DNA from: Lentisphaera marina
GTDB taxonomy: Bacteria > Verrucomicrobiota > Lentisphaeria > Lentisphaerales > Lentisphaeraceae
Length of the DNA stretch: 64,000 bases
NCBI RefSeq assembly: GCF_028745505.1
Contig: NZ_JAQZZL010000001.1
Location: forward strand, 1,733,818-1,797,817
Direction of reading: 5' to 3'
A program made the position numbers and the translations under genes. The notes beneath the pieces are model-generated. The model had not been told where the DNA came from. It was given only the letters and a program-made list of their open reading frames with translations, and ran no database searches. This document shows, piece by piece, positions 8,601 to 15,280 of the stretch; the stretch's first letter is position 1, and each line of letters begins with the position of its first letter.

Positions 8601-9882
8601 TTCAACTAGACTAAGAGATGAGGTTATCAGTAATATTGTAAATAAACGGCTTAATAGATTAAAGAAGGAGCGAGTTGCTGGTACCTTTAAGTGGGGCACA
8701 AGTAATGATAGAGGAGGTTACTATTGCTTCGTTGATGTTGATGGTGAGGATATTTACTGTTCTGCTTCTGCTTTTAAGGAAAATATTCATTGCGACTCAT
8801 TGCAGGAGGGCCAAGTAGTTTATTTGAATATTATAAAAAAACAGGACAGAACTTTTGGGAGTAATATCTCATTTTATGATGAATTTCCCAATGAGATAGC
8901 CGCAGAGCTCCATGATTATGAAATGGGCAAAAAAAATATTAATCATGATGAAATTATTCAGAGGAATGCGGGATACTTGGAAAAATCTTTGAATAGTTTG
9001 CGGTTTCCGGTGTTAACAATCTGGAATCATGACAACTCACTTTCAGAATCTGATGTCCCTAATCGTTTTAGAAATGCGATTTTCGAAGCTACACAAAAGA
9101 TTAGTTCAATAATAGAGTCAGAAAATATACCTAAAAGCCTCAAAGATGAGCTTTTCTTTTTTCTGTGCTGTCTACATAAAGATGCACCGAAGTATGTTTC
9201 AAGTCGCCTTCTGGGAATAGCGGATAATCTGAGTAGTAAGGTTGGCTGTCATAGAAATATAGCCTTTTCTATTGGGAGAGCAGAATTAGCTTGGCAGGAA
9301 AAGCTTTTGGCTAAATTACTTGACTATTCAAATTTAAACAATTTGGCTGGTTCATTAGCTGTTGAAGCATTAGCAATCGCTTTGTGGAGATCGGAAAAAC
9401 TGGTTCATAAAATTTCAAAACAGCAACTAGTTAAATTGACTAAGAATTTGTCAATACGACTTGAATTAGATTTGAAAAAACTCTCATCCCCGGTTTCCCC
9501 AAAACGTATCCATCGACTTGTGGATAAAGGGCTATCGGAAGAAGATGCAGTTGCGCGTGAGCGGGAGTATCAAGTATCAACTCTTTGTAAGCATTTGGAA
9601 CTTCTTCTTGCATTGCTAAGAAGTCGAGGAAGTGAGGATGGGGAGATTAAAATTATTTTCAATCCAGTGACTGAATTGGCAAAAAGATATGCGACCTTAG
9701 TAGATAATGTTTCAAGGGTAGTAATTGATAGTAACATTGAATTAAAGTCGCGGATCAGCCTTAAAATTGAGAAACCAGAAATATTCCGTAACACACCAGA
9801 TCTGCTATACGCAGTAAGGATGTACCTGACGGGGGATTCAGGAGCAAACACAATTCTTATCACAGAAGTTATAGAAGTGTAA
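5635..9882 (+). CDS. McrC/DUF2357-like protein with two cold-shock/OB-type domains
   Basis: A very large protein of 1415 aa, starting 3 nt after the AAA+ gene. Around residues 184-200 it has VDTSENQLLRAFL, resembling the (D)TxENxLL motif of DUF2357/McrC-type proteins. Residues about 334-397 form a cold-shock-like domain: KGRIKNINYEKKFGFL with an RNP1-like FGFL and an RNP2-like DLFFHKS. A second, more diverged OB-like domain lies near residues 1014-1075 (GTFKWG, then GYYCFV and SASAF, as in cold-shock folds). I see no clear PD-(D/E)xK motif, unlike classical McrC. Family knowledge suggests the domains sense or bind RNA while the protein stimulates the McrB-like motor. It is the last gene of the operon, followed by a convergent gene. 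Confidence 0.7.
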   Translation: MAEPQKYKLTAKQKRMLSDYHQCQQATVQTVVPSIGAIDSIESIYKALNGQGEIKDQALLVLIMRNWLTNVSNFDPVSAHALHTGIIDFLGTVGKLVQNESPEDEVKDRVYRIVTHTKDAILAIMKQTRNKILREYAMLPIHAAREIDIKSIQWISRQPGRTLREKLSSKPYIKAVRRRSSVDTSENQLLRAFLFRLEQILIERQNVLSVETEKTCEELLISLQRWFRTEEATEIGVWENLPPNNTLLQDKRYRKVWDAWLWLQTIDEHIKGDCERVDRDILSVLYWSTLSLLNASDRFRVVQQPLKLDYDNFAISPELPIRCYLFSPVDSKTKGRIKNINYEKKFGFLTSEKGADLFFHKSNLSRELDINALSAGDEVSFLIGSNRQGECADNISLPAGIIPVNFSLSGDTWEIQIEADKYVLQMVSGNLVIEQKQGAKKKLKIEAATLKEIPKSILSLVMEARFEYFAPTNNKSGPIRMDSSVVDLCSIRPAFTNNTGSQALLPFRLLQQIWTSKDGSKQLVDCGETRAMVLSNDIETVSMKSLFLHSSTLTDATKSSASMFFIKKLSDYIKADKLTYLVPDWGNDFDLEGIRKSVNFYFDESTPLPKSIAAIFAWQSSKKFVQERVRENDFVLVVDSFDGGISITPVQAIYQKELDEILPETQGMSWERHPTVIVPNRGIHTAMSLNLECNGCKTSEELLHLFGFDGLVSDSGEVSFVKDSHWYHLPGSIRETMTQNLDLNILSKKIIDNYLGSISWPRQNFNIFMLPLKDTIRKGDLHKEYKWLGSSWTAIKGSQTLNRWQEEADEIPLWRDHLPKLSMKVQSDKGYNKDIYLVKDARVTPQRGRTVNIPVEESFTLPAGQTYYSFPLQQGEGNKELQFVAYLESPALPLKKATPCKLKMTYTYGANNPYELQFIPLDSAEASFNSILVEWRSASKSTSPHLESLPVPDFPARKSWADFQDFLKEDGKGSSNLLDWVESKLILLDSTRLRDEVISNIVNKRLNRLKKERVAGTFKWGTSNDRGGYYCFVDVDGEDIYCSASAFKENIHCDSLQEGQVVYLNIIKKQDRTFGSNISFYDEFPNEIAAELHDYEMGKKNINHDEIIQRNAGYLEKSLNSLRFPVLTIWNHDNSLSESDVPNRFRNAIFEATQKISSIIESENIPKSLKDELFFFLCCLHKDAPKYVSSRLLGIADNLSSKVGCHRNIAFSIGRAELAWQEKLLAKLLDYSNLNNLAGSLAVEALAIALWRSEKLVHKISKQQLVKLTKNLSIRLELDLKKLSSPVSPKRIHRLVDKGLSEEDAVAREREYQVSTLCKHLELLLALLRSRGSEDGEIKIIFNPVTELAKRYATLVDNVSRVVIDSNIELKSRISLKIEKPEIFRNTPDLLYAVRMYLTGDSGANTILITEVIEV

Positions 9883-9928
9883 ATTATATTATTTTATTCG
9901 GTAATATTAATGGTTTTCAATTTAGAGG

Positions 9929-10552
9929 TTATTGATGTATTACTTCAAACTTTTTAGGTCCAAAAAAACCTTTATATAAGGTGTCTATATTCCAATGCTT
10001 GGTATATGATTTTTGGTTGAAGTATATGAATGTTTTCAATTTTAATCCATCAACTGAAATAAAAAGATGTATGCCAGCATTTTTTCCAGAAGACTGTGAC
10101 CAAGCAATAAAATCAATTTTGAATGAGTACTCGCCCTGTAAAAGACTCGTATTATGATTCCAAGACTCATACTCAGAATATGAGGGATGCTTTTCTTTCA
10201 TTTTATCCCATGAAATTGCTGTTATCTCTATAAAATCACCCATTGGACGGAAGTATTCAATACCAATGCAAAAGCCTATGTCATCAAAAAAATCATCATA
10301 TTCTTCTGAAGATTTCAGATATTCAAATTTTGAATCAATTTCAATACAACTCTCTTCATCTAGTAAGGAAAATAATTTAGAGAAAATAATATTTACATCC
10401 GAAATACTTTTTGTTCGACGGTTAAGTTTTTGAATCAACAATAATTCTGTTTCAGAGTAGCTTTCTCCGGCATAATCAAAATTTTGGTTAAGAGTGTCTA
10501 AATATGGTTCAAGTGGTTTATTATATTCGATCTCGACAATAAAAAGTAACAT
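9929..10552 (-). CDS. Hypothetical acidic protein at the end of the mobilization operon
   Basis: I do not recognise this 207-aa protein. It has no signal peptide or membrane segment, is rich in Asp, Glu, aromatic residues and Ser, and has alternating beta-like stretches in its C-terminal half (FKIDFIAW, GIHLFISVDGLKLKTFIYF). It starts 6 nt after the relaxase stop, so it is probably co-transcribed with the relaxase. It faces the end of the defence operon across 46 bp of AT-rich DNA. It could be cargo such as an immunity or anti-defence protein, but nothing in the sequence shows this. Confidence 0.6.
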   Translation of the reverse strand: MLLFIVEIEYNKPLEPYLDTLNQNFDYAGESYSETELLLIQKLNRRTKSISDVNIIFSKLFSLLDEESCIEIDSKFEYLKSSEEYDDFFDDIGFCIGIEYFRPMGDFIEITAISWDKMKEKHPSYSEYESWNHNTSLLQGEYSFKIDFIAWSQSSGKNAGIHLFISVDGLKLKTFIYFNQKSYTKHWNIDTLYKGFFGPKKFEVIHQ

Positions 10553-10558
10553 ATTTAT

Positions 10559-12178
10559 TTACATCCTTCTCGATAGAGGTTCTTGGTTTTCTAATTTAGG
10601 AGTTAACTGCATGTTCCGAATCGTTTCTTTAGTTTTCAGGGGTGAGGTTGTTCGTTTGATAGGTGTCACATCTATTTCCTCTGCATCTTCGTAAGTGTGA
10701 ACGTTGAGTTTTAAAGGTTCTATTTCGACTGTTTGTACTGGTGCTAAGTTCTTTTTGATATAAGAAACAATAGTCCCTTCAATCTCTCTAAATGATTGAA
10801 TGAACTGTTGAAATATCACTGTGTTTTTACTTGAAATTAAGTTTGTCCAGTTATTTGGTCGATTCTTTTTGTGTTGAATTCGACTGTTTCTTGTAACTCC
10901 AAGAAAGAAAGATTTAATTCCGTTAGAAAATTGGGTAATTTTTCTAAAATATGTATTTGTGATGAGACTTCTTCGACGCATGTGCTCTGCGGTTCTAAGG
11001 TTTCTTGAATCTTTAGTAAAATTTCTTCGTGATTGCTCAAACTTTTCCAGGTCTCTCTGAAACTCCTCCTGAAGTCTTCGTGACTCCCTTCTATCAATTG
11101 AATTCTCTGCTGAAGTGATTTTTGATCCTGAATTTTCCTCTTCAATTCGTTGAGGAACTTCTCTGTAAGGATTGGTTGTATGATGTTTATATACGCACTG
11201 TGTTCTGTTAACAGCTCCACTAAGTTGTATAATTGGAACTCCTGCGCTGAGTTTTCTCTTTTGAGCTTGTTTATCGTTTTCTCTTGCTGATCCAGTTGAT
11301 CCTTGACCTCGTTGAATTTCCTGTTGATTAGTGTGCTTAGTTTTGATTCCAGGTTTTTTAGTTCTTGATTCCATTCTTTTTCTTTCTTCCCGAACATTAT
11401 TAGTCTCCTGATTAATTCTATTTTGTATTCTTTTTATTTCTTGATTTAAATCAAAAATGATTAATTCCTGATGTTTAATTTCCTGTTCGTTATGAGAGTC
11501 GATCTTGTAATTATCCAAATCTCCATTGCTCCTTAGGGCCACATACTTTCGGTATCCCAACCTTGCATATTGAGGAACTATATTTTGGTCTTTACAGCTT
11601 TTTGAACTCACCGATATGTCTAGGTCTGCGTGTTTATAGGCTGTATTAACAAGTTGTTCCCAAAATAACCTCCAACCTTTTACCTCAGTATGACCCTTGT
11701 TGAGATCTCTGTATTTCTTCTTTTGAAAATTCTTTCCATCCTCTTCCCATGCTCTGGAAGTGAAAAGTATATGAACATGGTGATTACGCTCATCTCCAGA
11801 AAAATCAGGAGCGTGGACGGCGAGATCAACAGCGCAGTTATATTTTTCTGCAATTGCTTTCCCTAATTTGTAAGCCAAATCGTTTCGGTCATTTTGACTT
11901 AATTCGTATGGTAGTCCTGCTTCAATTTCACGAGCAACAATAGCATTTTTTCTTGACTCAGAAGCTTCACTAGCGTTCCATAATTGTTCACGGTTATAGC
12001 CATTGTTATTAATTAGAGCTATGTATAAAACATCTGACTTATTACCACGGCGGCAATTTCTGGTTTTGCCATCAGTATAATATTTCAGTTTCTGTCCGGA
12101 GCGGTAGGATGCCAAAGCAATAGCATTGGCATTTTCTGAACGTGAATGGGCTTTGATACTGAGATGATATACGGCCAT
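10559..12178 (-). CDS. MobA/MobL (MobQ-type) relaxase
   Basis: This relaxase nicks oriT and pilots the strand in mobilization. I choose the ATG at 12178 (539 aa, MAVYHLS) over the one 12 nt upstream because a GGAG lies 5 nt before it. The N-terminal domain has the expected active-site features: Tyr25 in ALASYRSG and the metal-binding HHVH in NHHVHILFTSR. The first 220 residues hold the relaxase fold. The rest is Arg/Glu/Asn-rich, low in recognisable motifs, and encodes a second protein in another frame. Two genes precede it in the same direction, and the 115-bp gap upstream is a candidate oriT. Element-encoded relaxases of this family need a helper conjugation system. Confidence 0.92.
   Translation of the reverse strand: MAVYHLSIKAHSRSENANAIALASYRSGQKLKYYTDGKTRNCRRGNKSDVLYIALINNNGYNREQLWNASEASESRKNAIVAREIEAGLPYELSQNDRNDLAYKLGKAIAEKYNCAVDLAVHAPDFSGDERNHHVHILFTSRAWEEDGKNFQKKKYRDLNKGHTEVKGWRLFWEQLVNTAYKHADLDISVSSKSCKDQNIVPQYARLGYRKYVALRSNGDLDNYKIDSHNEQEIKHQELIIFDLNQEIKRIQNRINQETNNVREERKRMESRTKKPGIKTKHTNQQEIQRGQGSTGSARENDKQAQKRKLSAGVPIIQLSGAVNRTQCVYKHHTTNPYREVPQRIEEENSGSKITSAENSIDRRESRRLQEEFQRDLEKFEQSRRNFTKDSRNLRTAEHMRRRSLITNTYFRKITQFSNGIKSFFLGVTRNSRIQHKKNRPNNWTNLISSKNTVIFQQFIQSFREIEGTIVSYIKKNLAPVQTVEIEPLKLNVHTYEDAEEIDVTPIKRTTSPLKTKETIRNMQLTPKLENQEPLSRRM
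10837..11397 (-). CDS. Coiled-coil protein nested inside the relaxase gene in another frame
   Basis: This 186-aa frame lies wholly within the relaxase gene. It starts with ATG at 11395-11397, preceded by AGGAG with a 7-nt spacer (11405-11409), a near-ideal ribosome binding site embedded in relaxase codons. The product is Leu/Glu/Lys/Gln-rich with heptad-like spacing, as expected for a coiled coil (motifs such as KLKREN, QQRIQLIEG, FLELQETVEF). The relaxase frame over the same bases is repetitive and Arg/Ser/Asn-rich, as if constrained by the nested gene. A nested mob gene is known in RSF1010-type plasmids, where mobB lies inside mobA. I infer a MobB-like accessory role; the sequence itself shows only the frame, the binding site and the coiled coil. 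Confidence 0.65.
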   Translation of the reverse strand: MFGKKEKEWNQELKNLESKLSTLINRKFNEVKDQLDQQEKTINKLKRENSAQEFQLYNLVELLTEHSAYINIIQPILTEKFLNELKRKIQDQKSLQQRIQLIEGSHEDFRRSFRETWKSLSNHEEILLKIQETLEPQSTCVEEVSSQIHILEKLPNFLTELNLSFLELQETVEFNTKRIDQITGQT

Positions 12179-12190
12179 TTTTTTCTCCAT

Positions 12191-12305
12191 TTATGTTGAA
12201 GGTTTTGGCGAAATAACGGTTTCAAAAGGCAGAGCCTTTGACCACTCAATCGTTAGATTGGTTAAGTGGGCTTCTTGGACTTACCTGCCTGTATGTAATC
12301 TCTGC
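12191..12305 (-). other. Candidate oriT region upstream of the relaxase
   Basis: This 115-bp gap between the relaxase and the upstream accessory gene contains two inverted repeats: AAAGGC-AGA-GCCTTT (about 12217-12231) and an imperfect CCACTCAATC/GGTTAAGTGG pair (about 12242-12269) with a short GATT stem inside. MobQ oriT sites usually lie immediately beside the relaxase gene and include an inverted repeat next to the nick site. The nick position cannot be read from sequence alone. Confidence 0.4.
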
Positions 12306-12836
12306 TTATGGAAAGAAACCAAAGTGGTCGCGAAGTACCACAGCTAGGGCGTCGCTTATGTATATCGGAAGGTTCTCACCAATGAATACTTTGATCTCTC
12401 CCGGAGATCCGTAGAGTTGTCGCCTGACAGCAATATCCCCATCCCTGTAAAAGTTTTTGATTTTTTCAAGAGATTGTAAATCTCTTTCAGATAATTGAGT
12501 TGAGATATCGAGCTGCTTAGCGAGTTCTTTACATTCAGCCTTATTTAATCGCCTTAAGAAGCTTATATCATCCTCGACTAGCCCTAAGCTAACGAATTTC
12601 ATCTTATCGCTCGTATCAGCCATGTAATATAGATCCATAATGAGTTCGGGATATTTATCGACTATTTCAGTTGTTTGTATTAGCCCACCCAAAATGTATC
12701 GCAGGTTACTTCGAAGATCGCTTTCAAGCTTATTGGTTGTTTTCTTTTTAGATTCCACCTCAGAAAGTAAGCCTTCTAATTTATTTTCCTTTGCTTGTAG
12801 TTCAGAACGTAGAGATTCAAGTGATTTAGATTTCAT
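12306..12836 (-). CDS. Mobilization-locus accessory protein with N-terminal coiled coil
   Basis: I do not recognise this 176-aa protein. Residues 1-45 are a charged, heptad-like helix (KSKSLESLRSELQAKENKLEG). The remainder looks helical and globular, with no catalytic motif. Its ATG overlaps the stop of the winged-helix gene (ATGA), so the two are translationally coupled. It lies directly upstream of the candidate oriT and relaxase, the position often taken by small oriT-binding accessory proteins such as MobC. It has no ribbon-helix-helix signature, so MobC is only a positional guess. Confidence 0.6.
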   Translation of the reverse strand: MKSKSLESLRSELQAKENKLEGLLSEVESKKKTTNKLESDLRSNLRYILGGLIQTTEIVDKYPELIMDLYYMADTSDKMKFVSLGLVEDDISFLRRLNKAECKELAKQLDISTQLSERDLQSLEKIKNFYRDGDIAVRRQLYGSPGEIKVFIGENLPIYISDALAVVLRDHFGFFP

Positions 12837-13630
12837 TTTTTACCCACTTCATTTGATAATGCAGCTCTTGATTCAGCTATCATTTGCTGTATTTCTTCAG
12901 GAGTAGCTTTTGTCTTTTCTTTTTTAGATTTTTTCCGAGGAGGCGACACAATTTGCTTGTATACTTTTGTAAAAATAGTGGTGGTTACTCTTGTGCCATT
13001 GAGTTTATTTGTTACTTGCTGAATTATTTGGGGGTCGCTAAAATTATTTCTTTTCAAAAAATCTGACCAGATAAAAATATCGTCTTTGGAGTTGATTGGT
13101 TTAGGATCCAGAGATAGTTCAATCTCTCGAGCTAACAGCTCAAAATTTATGCTGTCACCTGTGTGTGTGTCTATACTCTCACACTCAGTATTGGTAGGAT
13201 TTTCAGTATTATTATGGTCTGTGGTTTTTTGAACCTTGGATTTTTCAGGCTCGATTTTTTCAGGTTTGGGAATTTCGATTTCGACTCTTTTTTTTCTAGG
13301 GTTTTTGATCTTAGTTCTTTTTATATTTTCATACCTCTGTTCAATAGATTTGTCATCATATTCGTAGATGATATAATTGAATTGAGTGTTATTAACTGGC
13401 TTCCTAGCAATAAGACCTAGGCTTTTTAGTCCATCAAAACTACTTGTTATAGCTCCCACAGACTCATGAGTTTGTTGAGCGATTTTTTTTAAGTTAAACT
13501 TCCAATTTCTTGGTTTACTTTTTACATAGAAGTATAAGAATTTTTCTCCGAAAGTTAAATATCTCGAGTATAAAACAGCATTGTCTGCTTTAGTGAAGGG
13601 TCTAGTTTTTTGTGAGTTGTTTTCGCTCAT
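12833..13630 (-). CDS. Winged-helix DNA-binding protein, replication-initiator-like
   Basis: I take the ATG at 13630 (MSENNSQ, 265 aa) rather than the GTG three codons upstream. The N-terminal 95 residues look like a winged-helix/HTH domain of the kind found in plasmid and phage replication proteins: AVLYSRYLTFGEKFLYFYV, then KKIAQQTHESVGAITSSFDGLKSLGLI as the recognition helix-turn-helix. A Lys/Glu/Pro-rich linker (residues about 110-165) and a smaller C-terminal domain with KKSKKEKTKATPEE follow. It is the first gene of the - strand mobilization operon. A perfect palindrome 72 nt upstream could be its operator. A role in replication or in controlling the operon is inferred. Confidence 0.6.
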   Translation of the reverse strand: MSENNSQKTRPFTKADNAVLYSRYLTFGEKFLYFYVKSKPRNWKFNLKKIAQQTHESVGAITSSFDGLKSLGLIARKPVNNTQFNYIIYEYDDKSIEQRYENIKRTKIKNPRKKRVEIEIPKPEKIEPEKSKVQKTTDHNNTENPTNTECESIDTHTGDSINFELLAREIELSLDPKPINSKDDIFIWSDFLKRNNFSDPQIIQQVTNKLNGTRVTTTIFTKVYKQIVSPPRKKSKKEKTKATPEEIQQMIAESRAALSNEVGKK

Positions 13631-13701
13631 GAAGCCCACCCTGAATTTATCATTTGGGGTGAGTTGATTAGAACACAGTATTGCAGGGAGATTTTAATAT
13701 T

Positions 13702-13721
13702 ATCAATACAACAGTATTGAT
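13702..13721. promoter_or_regulatory. Palindrome upstream of the mobilization operon, possible operator
   Basis: ATCAATAC-AACA-GTATTGAT has perfect 8-bp arms. A third copy of the half-site, CAGTATTG, lies at 13676-13683, repeating the one at 13712-13719. The site is in the gap upstream of the winged-helix gene, so a dimeric regulator such as that protein or the nearby HTH proteins may bind here. Confidence 0.45.
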
Positions 13722-13800
13722 TATGCACTATATTCATGGTACATTCCTCTAACATTATATTTAGTAGTGTGATGTTTTAAGCTATTGGCTTAGCTTGATC

Positions 13801-13834
13801 GGCCGTAGGTGTTACAGCATCTACGGCTTTTTTT
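13801..13834 (+). terminator. Orphan + strand intrinsic terminator
   Basis: GCCGTAG and CTACGGC form a 7-bp stem around a 12-nt loop, followed by eight T on the + strand. The genes on both sides are on the - strand, so no annotated gene needs this terminator. It suggests a short + strand transcript ending here and starting somewhere in about 13640-13790. Confidence 0.6.
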
Positions 13835-13836
13835 TC

Positions 13837-14091
13837 TCATAAGATTTTCTGAAGTTCAGATTCCATAATCCTATATTTACCAAGGGCATTCTTATGTGCC
13901 TTGATTATGCCATTAGCAACCCAGCGATGAACTGTTGCGGGTGAAGCCTCTGCGAGTTTTGCAAATGCTTTTACACTACATGATCTTTCTTTTTTACTTT
14001 CGATTTTAGATTCAAGTTCATCAGCAGTCATGCCATTGAAGTGTTCAGCTAATACAGCTGAAGCAGTTTCTAATGCAGCTAAACGTTGCAT
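13837..14091 (-). CDS. Excisionase-like HTH DNA-binding protein
   Basis: I choose the ATG at 14091 (84 aa, MQRLAALE), which has AAGGAG with a 6-nt spacer, over an upstream start that would add 22 residues. The C-terminal half is a MerR/excisionase-type helix-turn-helix: SVKAFAKLAEASPATVHRWV followed by ANGIIKAHKNALGKYRI, where the wing reads a marker residue and ends in a short helix. Such proteins bend att DNA and direct the integrase to excision, or regulate element genes. It lies between the mobilization operon and the integrase, a usual place for an excisionase. A plain regulator is the alternative. Confidence 0.65.
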   Translation of the reverse strand: MQRLAALETASAVLAEHFNGMTADELESKIESKKERSCSVKAFAKLAEASPATVHRWVANGIIKAHKNALGKYRIMESELQKIL

Positions 14092-14413
14092 ATAAATCTC
14101 CTTTTTAATTAATGAATATTGTGATTTGAACACTTGATAAGGCAATAAAAATTTCATACTTACCAGGTGCTATGCTAATCATATTAAGATATGAATTTTG
14201 AGAAATCAACCCATTAAAATAAAAAAAGTAGCATTAAACTTGACAAAGTTAACAAATGAGATAAAGTGAGAAAGAATGAGAAAGCAATAAATCACTCTTC
14301 GGTTTAATTGATGATGAATTAATATTAAACTCGAGTTATATCATGATAGATTATAGCTATACATTAAAATGCGTATATAAGACTTTATTTTTAACAAGTA
14401 AACTATGAAGTAA

Positions 14414-15280
14414 ATGAAAATCACAGAAGTACATGCAAGAGCCATCGAAGATTGGCTCAAATCAAGTGGTTATTCACAAAGAGCTGCCGCTAAAGTTCTT
14501 GGAGTAAGCAACACAGCCATTCACAAGTGGCTAACTCCTGGAGCTGGTTTACATAGAACCCAATGGAACAAACTTCTTACCCATATTGAACCTTTTTTAC
14601 CTCAAAGTGATGGTTGGGAATCAACTCATAGACTTATTGATAAAATCTCTCAATCACAAAATAGTGGATTAAAAAAGGTTTATATTGATAATTTCCTAAA
14701 ATCCTTTACAGAGATAAATCAGCGTAGGGAGTTATTAGGAAAAGTAGAGTTAAGTGATTTTTCAGATTTAGTCAATAGTTCCGAGGATGTTACTCATATA
14801 GTACTTCCTTACAGGAGTCTGGATAAACCAGAAGCATTTCTTTGGACAGGAAAACAGTGTGCTTATACAACTTTTGTGACTAATGAAAAGGGGGAAGATC
14901 ATCTAAATCCATATGATATAAAAGCTTTGAAAGAAATAATCTATAAAATGATAAAAATAGGAAGCAACCCTTATCGGACTATATTTTGGCGAGTTCAAGA
15001 TGATGAAGAATCAATCAGGATTTTTAGATGCGACAAAGCACTACCAACTCAAATAATTCCTCATGTCTATGGGATAGCTCCAGATAGTCGTGATATTAAA
15101 GTTTTTGAATTTTGGGAGTCTCTTATAGAGGAGGTCTTTAAAGAGCATAGAGAAGAATTTTTGACTTTTAGAGAAAAAATGATGAGTTATTTTCAAAAAC
15201 CAAAGGAATATATAAAACTACATCGTGACTTTTTAAAAGATGCAGGTGCTACTGCAGGAAAAATAAAACCGTTTCTATAG
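14414..15280 (+). CDS. HTH (XRE-like) protein of the mobile element
   Basis: This is a 288-aa protein. Residues 1-45 form a helix-turn-helix (AIEDWLKSSGYSQRAAAKVLGVSNTAIHKWL), similar to Cro/C1-type or Fis-type domains. The remaining 240 residues have no family that I recognise, and contain aromatic, charged segments such as DVTHIVLPYRSLDKPEAFLWTG. The gene runs opposite to its neighbours, divergent from the excisionase-like gene, and its 3' end overlaps the integrase stop by 6 nt. The position suggests a repressor controlling the switch between integrated and excised states, possibly with a ligand- or partner-sensing C-terminal domain. That role is inferred. Confidence 0.6.
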   Translation: MKITEVHARAIEDWLKSSGYSQRAAAKVLGVSNTAIHKWLTPGAGLHRTQWNKLLTHIEPFLPQSDGWESTHRLIDKISQSQNSGLKKVYIDNFLKSFTEINQRRELLGKVELSDFSDLVNSSEDVTHIVLPYRSLDKPEAFLWTGKQCAYTTFVTNEKGEDHLNPYDIKALKEIIYKMIKIGSNPYRTIFWRVQDDEESIRIFRCDKALPTQIIPHVYGIAPDSRDIKVFEFWESLIEEVFKEHREEFLTFREKMMSYFQKPKEYIKLHRDFLKDAGATAGKIKPFL

